Assembly (NCBI GenBank): GCA_034717695.1
Contig: JAYELS010000062.1
Span: 51,005-115,004 of the forward strand
Source: NAT127 sp034717695
GTDB lineage: Bacteria; Pseudomonadota; Gammaproteobacteria; Pseudomonadales; Porticoccaceae
DNA length: 64,000 nt
Direction: 5' to 3'
Translations under genes and position numbers: made by a program
Notes under the pieces: generated by a model
Databases searched by the model: none
Told to the model about the DNA's origin: nothing
Seen by the model: the letters and a program-made list of their open reading frames with translations, nothing else
In this document: positions 62,114 through 64,000 of the stretch, piece after piece
Layout: each line of letters starts with the position of its first letter
How positions within the stretch are numbered: position 1 is the first letter of the stretch

Positions 62114-63349
62114 ATGTGGGACAAGCTCGATCTTCGTATCCCATTCGATGACCTTGTGGTCAACGAAACGGGTTTGATCAACGGCCAACGGTCCGGTTTC
62201 GTCCCTATCCACCAGTACGATTACCCTGCCGACTGCCCCGTCATGTTCGTTGACGGGCAGCGCGTCTATGCCGACCCTAAGGCCCGCAAGTGGGGGAGTA
62301 TCGAGTCCTCCATCTCTTCCGTCGCGGTGGGCTTCTTCCCTGAGGGCAATGGCTTCTACCCCTGGCCTCATGTCTCCATCAAAGCCAGCCCCTCTAAGAT
62401 TCTCCAAGGTCACAATGTGTTCGGCTCCGAGAACATCCGCCCGGGTCTCTTTCAGATGCTCGCCTCCCTGCAGTTGGCCTTCCCGAAGATCTATCGGCAC
62501 CTCGCCCTCCAGGACGCCGAAGTCCGTTACCTGGATTCGACTTATAGCGCCTTTGTGGCCTCCGACTACCAGCGCAATGCAATCATCCGGGTCATCGAGT
62601 CTGTGTTCCCCAACAAGGCCGACATCTCCCGCCATGTTGGCTATCTCCAGGCCAATCGATCCAGTGAGTACCACCGCCAGAAGGTCTACTACAAGCACCA
62701 AGAATTGATGGCCGACTTGGACACTGCGAGGCGTTCCAGGGATCACGACCGCGTTGCGGTTCTCTCTGATAAGCGCCTCCAGGATTTCGCCTATGGCCGC
62801 ATCCGCTTCGAGGCGACCACCGGGCACTGCGCACTAGAAAACCTTGGTATCCCCACTCGGCTTCCCGAGTTTCTCCGGTTCCACGACTGGTTCTACACCA
62901 CCCATGACCAACCACTTTCTCAGCACCTATGGCACAAAGCCTTTCATAAGGTCTTTTCCCAGATCGAGGGACACACCATGAAAAACGTTGATGACGACCA
63001 TATCCGCCTCCAGATCGACGCTCACTTTATCACCGTGTCAGAGACGGGTCGGGTGTCCAAGCGTCTTGCCAATGCGGTATTCAAAACGTATCGCGATATT
63101 AAGTGCGAAGGTTATGATCAGCTTGCCAGGGAGAATAACAAGACCTTTTTCCGCAACGTCAAACACTTGGAATCTATCGGTCTCTCACGCGCCTTCCTCA
63201 AATCCCTGGACCCCCACAAGCCCAATGAAAACGTGGTGCCCTTGGTGCAGTTGATCAATGTAGATTTTTCCAACCAGCGCCCCGACTGGTATCAGGAGCC
63301 GTCCGAAGGCTTCGAAGATAAGCGCCGCCATCTGAGGCTTGTAGCATGA
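62114..63349 (+). CDS. Inovirus replication initiation protein (gene II/X family)
   Basis: A 411-residue protein, starting MWDKLDLRIPFDDLVVNETG at ATG 62114 behind GGGAGTAACTAGG. It resembles the phage/plasmid replication (gene II/X) proteins of filamentous phages: an N-terminal catalytic region with conserved YPWPHVSIKASPSKILQGHNVFG and RLDARVRYLDST-like QDAEVRYLDSTYSAFVA, then a C-terminal HTH-like stretch (RLANAVFKTYRDIKCEGYDQL). The protein nicks the plus-strand origin for rolling-circle replication. It overlaps the next gene by 4 nt. Confidence 0.82.
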   Translation: MWDKLDLRIPFDDLVVNETGLINGQRSGFVPIHQYDYPADCPVMFVDGQRVYADPKARKWGSIESSISSVAVGFFPEGNGFYPWPHVSIKASPSKILQGHNVFGSENIRPGLFQMLASLQLAFPKIYRHLALQDAEVRYLDSTYSAFVASDYQRNAIIRVIESVFPNKADISRHVGYLQANRSSEYHRQKVYYKHQELMADLDTARRSRDHDRVAVLSDKRLQDFAYGRIRFEATTGHCALENLGIPTRLPEFLRFHDWFYTTHDQPLSQHLWHKAFHKVFSQIEGHTMKNVDDDHIRLQIDAHFITVSETGRVSKRLANAVFKTYRDIKCEGYDQLARENNKTFFRNVKHLESIGLSRAFLKSLDPHKPNENVVPLVQLINVDFSNQRPDWYQEPSEGFEDKRRHLRLVA

Positions 63350-63549
63350 CAACTTTAGACGTTGTTCTATTCGTCCTGGCCTTTTTCGGACTGTCAGTCG
63401 GGATATTTGTCCTGCTTAATTCCATGCTTGTTGTCCGTGTCCGCGAAAAGGTTTCGCCCCAGAACATGGATATTTATTTCCTTGCCCTGGCCGGGGTTTC
63501 AACGGCCATCACCTCGGCCTTAACCGGCCCTCTACTCTCAACCCTGTGA
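63346..63549 (+). CDS. Small phage membrane protein
   Basis: A 67-residue protein with two hydrophobic segments (LDVVLFVLAFFGLSVGIFVLLNSMLVV and IYFLALAGVSTAITSALTGPLL) around a short basic linker. The ATG overlaps the rep stop (ATGA-type coupling). Its location between rep and the ssDNA-binding gene is typical for small inovirus membrane proteins of unknown role. No lipoprotein or coat-like signal is visible. Confidence 0.6.
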   Translation: MTTLDVVLFVLAFFGLSVGIFVLLNSMLVVRVREKVSPQNMDIYFLALAGVSTAITSALTGPLLSTL

Positions 63550-63559
63550 GGTTAAAACC

Positions 63560-63877
63560 ATGCGCTTTCAATTGACCGGAAAAATAGAATCCTGTGACTT
63601 CCACAACGGTGTCCATACAACGATTCTTGTTACGCCCGCCCCCGATGCCTATAGCCAGCCCTCAAGCTATAAGCTGAAATCCGACAACATGCTTGGCCAG
63701 CCAGGGCAGGAAATTACGGCTGATATTGCCATGCGCGGCTTTATTCGTCGCAAGCCCTACAAGGACAAGAACACCGGCCAGCCCAAGATGTTCTTTGAAG
63801 ACAACGTGATCCTCTCCGTTGTCAGCTCCCAGATTAAACCCGTTTCCGCGCCCGTCGCGGCGGTGAGTAAAGCCTAA
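63560..63877 (+). CDS. Inovirus single-stranded DNA-binding protein (gene V type)
   Basis: A 105-residue protein: MRFQLTGKIESCDFHNGVHTTILVTPAPDAYSQPSSYKLKSDNMLGQPGQEITADIAMRGFIRRKPYKDKNTGQPKMFFEDNVILSVV. An OB-like strand pattern and a basic loop (RRKPYKDKNTGQPK) fit the phage proteins that coat new single strands and, in well-studied phages, also repress translation of the rep gene. The stop codon TAA overlaps the CTAA that precedes the putative IS end, so the gene is intact but is followed at once by foreign DNA. Confidence 0.75.
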   Translation: MRFQLTGKIESCDFHNGVHTTILVTPAPDAYSQPSSYKLKSDNMLGQPGQEITADIAMRGFIRRKPYKDKNTGQPKMFFEDNVILSVVSSQIKPVSAPVAAVSKA

Positions 63878-64000
63878 GGAAGGTCTGATCAATTGATGCA
63901 TACAGCGATGCAATCATTCAATTCGTCAGGACCTTCTCCGTTTTCGTTGATTTTCGGCTCCTGTCGAAGCCCTTTTCTCCATCAGGCCGGTCATTCCGGC
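63878..64000. mobile_element. Putative end of an IS5-subgroup insertion sequence, cut by the window edge
   Basis: GGAAGGTCTGATCAA at 63878 resembles the GGAAGGTNYGAANAA terminal inverted repeat of IS5-type elements. It is directly preceded by CTAA (63874-63877), which fits the YTAR 4-bp target of that group. A further AAGGTC/GACCTT dyad (63880 and 63931 regions) lies just inside. The transposase gene would be beyond the window, so the assignment rests on the end sequence only. Confidence 0.5.

Larger units (their letters stand above)
61378..63877 (+). mobile_element. Inovirus (filamentous phage)-type prophage, left part, interrupted at 63878
   Basis: The module order is: dif-like site, repressor on the minus strand, divergent operator region, stem-loop array, Rep of the gene II family, a small single-helix-pair membrane protein and an ssDNA-binding protein. 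The base composition is lower in GC than the flanking chromosome. Capsid, assembly (Zot-like) genes and the right att site are not in the window, because the sequence is interrupted by an IS-like end at 63878 and then the window stops. Confidence 0.72.

Overview
This window is GC-rich, gene-dense chromosomal DNA from a gammaproteobacterium, most likely a Pseudomonadales-type organism (not resolved to genus). The evidence is the gene order: gltA divergent from sdhCDAB-sucAB-lpd-sucCD, mlaA followed by a PP2C response regulator and a STAS protein and then dusA, and gltX followed by tRNA-Ala(GGC). All of these resemble pseudomonad arrangements. The left edge cuts hrpA and the right edge cuts a putative insertion sequence that lies in a filamentous prophage.

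Layout. 0-3.8 kb: the 3' part of hrpA, then an hvfABC-type operon. It encodes a secreted Cys-repeat precursor with eight EGKCG motifs, its DUF692/MNIO modifying enzyme and the DUF2063 partner, i.e. a predicted copper-binding RiPP (modified peptide) system. 3.9-5.1 kb: an OprO/OprP-type porin behind three PhoB-like half-sites. 5.3-10.7 kb: mlaA, a pseudo-receiver/PP2C phosphatase with its STAS partner, dusA, gltX and tRNA-Ala. 10.9-23.6 kb: the TCA-cycle block. 23.6-27.9 kb: RND pump 1. 28-35.5 kb: htpG (with a sigma32-type promoter), gpsA, DUF4389, sixA, a hydrolase, folE, prmB and aroC. 35.5-40.6 kb: tetR divergent from RND pump 2, with a nested palindromic operator between them. 40.6-42.8 kb: phhB, tusE, yccA and a hypothetical gene. 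42.8-54.2 kb: a sulfate/oxyanion region on the minus strand, with an SLC13-RCK carrier, a CysB-type regulator, cysA, cysW, cysT, chrA, a hydrolase, a TOBE protein, sbp and a porin. 54.3-60.8 kb: a type II NADH dehydrogenase and the tetR-MFP-RND pump 3 operon. 61.0-64.0 kb: an orphan antitoxin-like gene, then a dif-like site at 61378-61405 followed by an inovirus-type module (repressor, operator array, stem-loop array, Rep, small membrane protein, ssDNA-binding protein). That module is interrupted at 63878 by what looks like the end of an IS5-type element.

How it works together. The central block supplies citrate synthase and the oxidative TCA steps from 2-oxoglutarate to fumarate. The minus-strand 43-54 kb region is a coherent oxyanion-uptake territory: outer-membrane porin, periplasmic binding protein, ABC permease and ATPase, a regulator, a secondary carrier, and a chromate exporter that would handle the toxic sulfate analogue. 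The least ordinary parts are the hvf operon, the heptamer repeats around cysA, the compact inverted-repeat element at 50.57-50.71 kb, and the dif-integrated inovirus with mutually exclusive hairpins ahead of its Rep gene. No rRNA, CRISPR array or complete transposase gene was seen.
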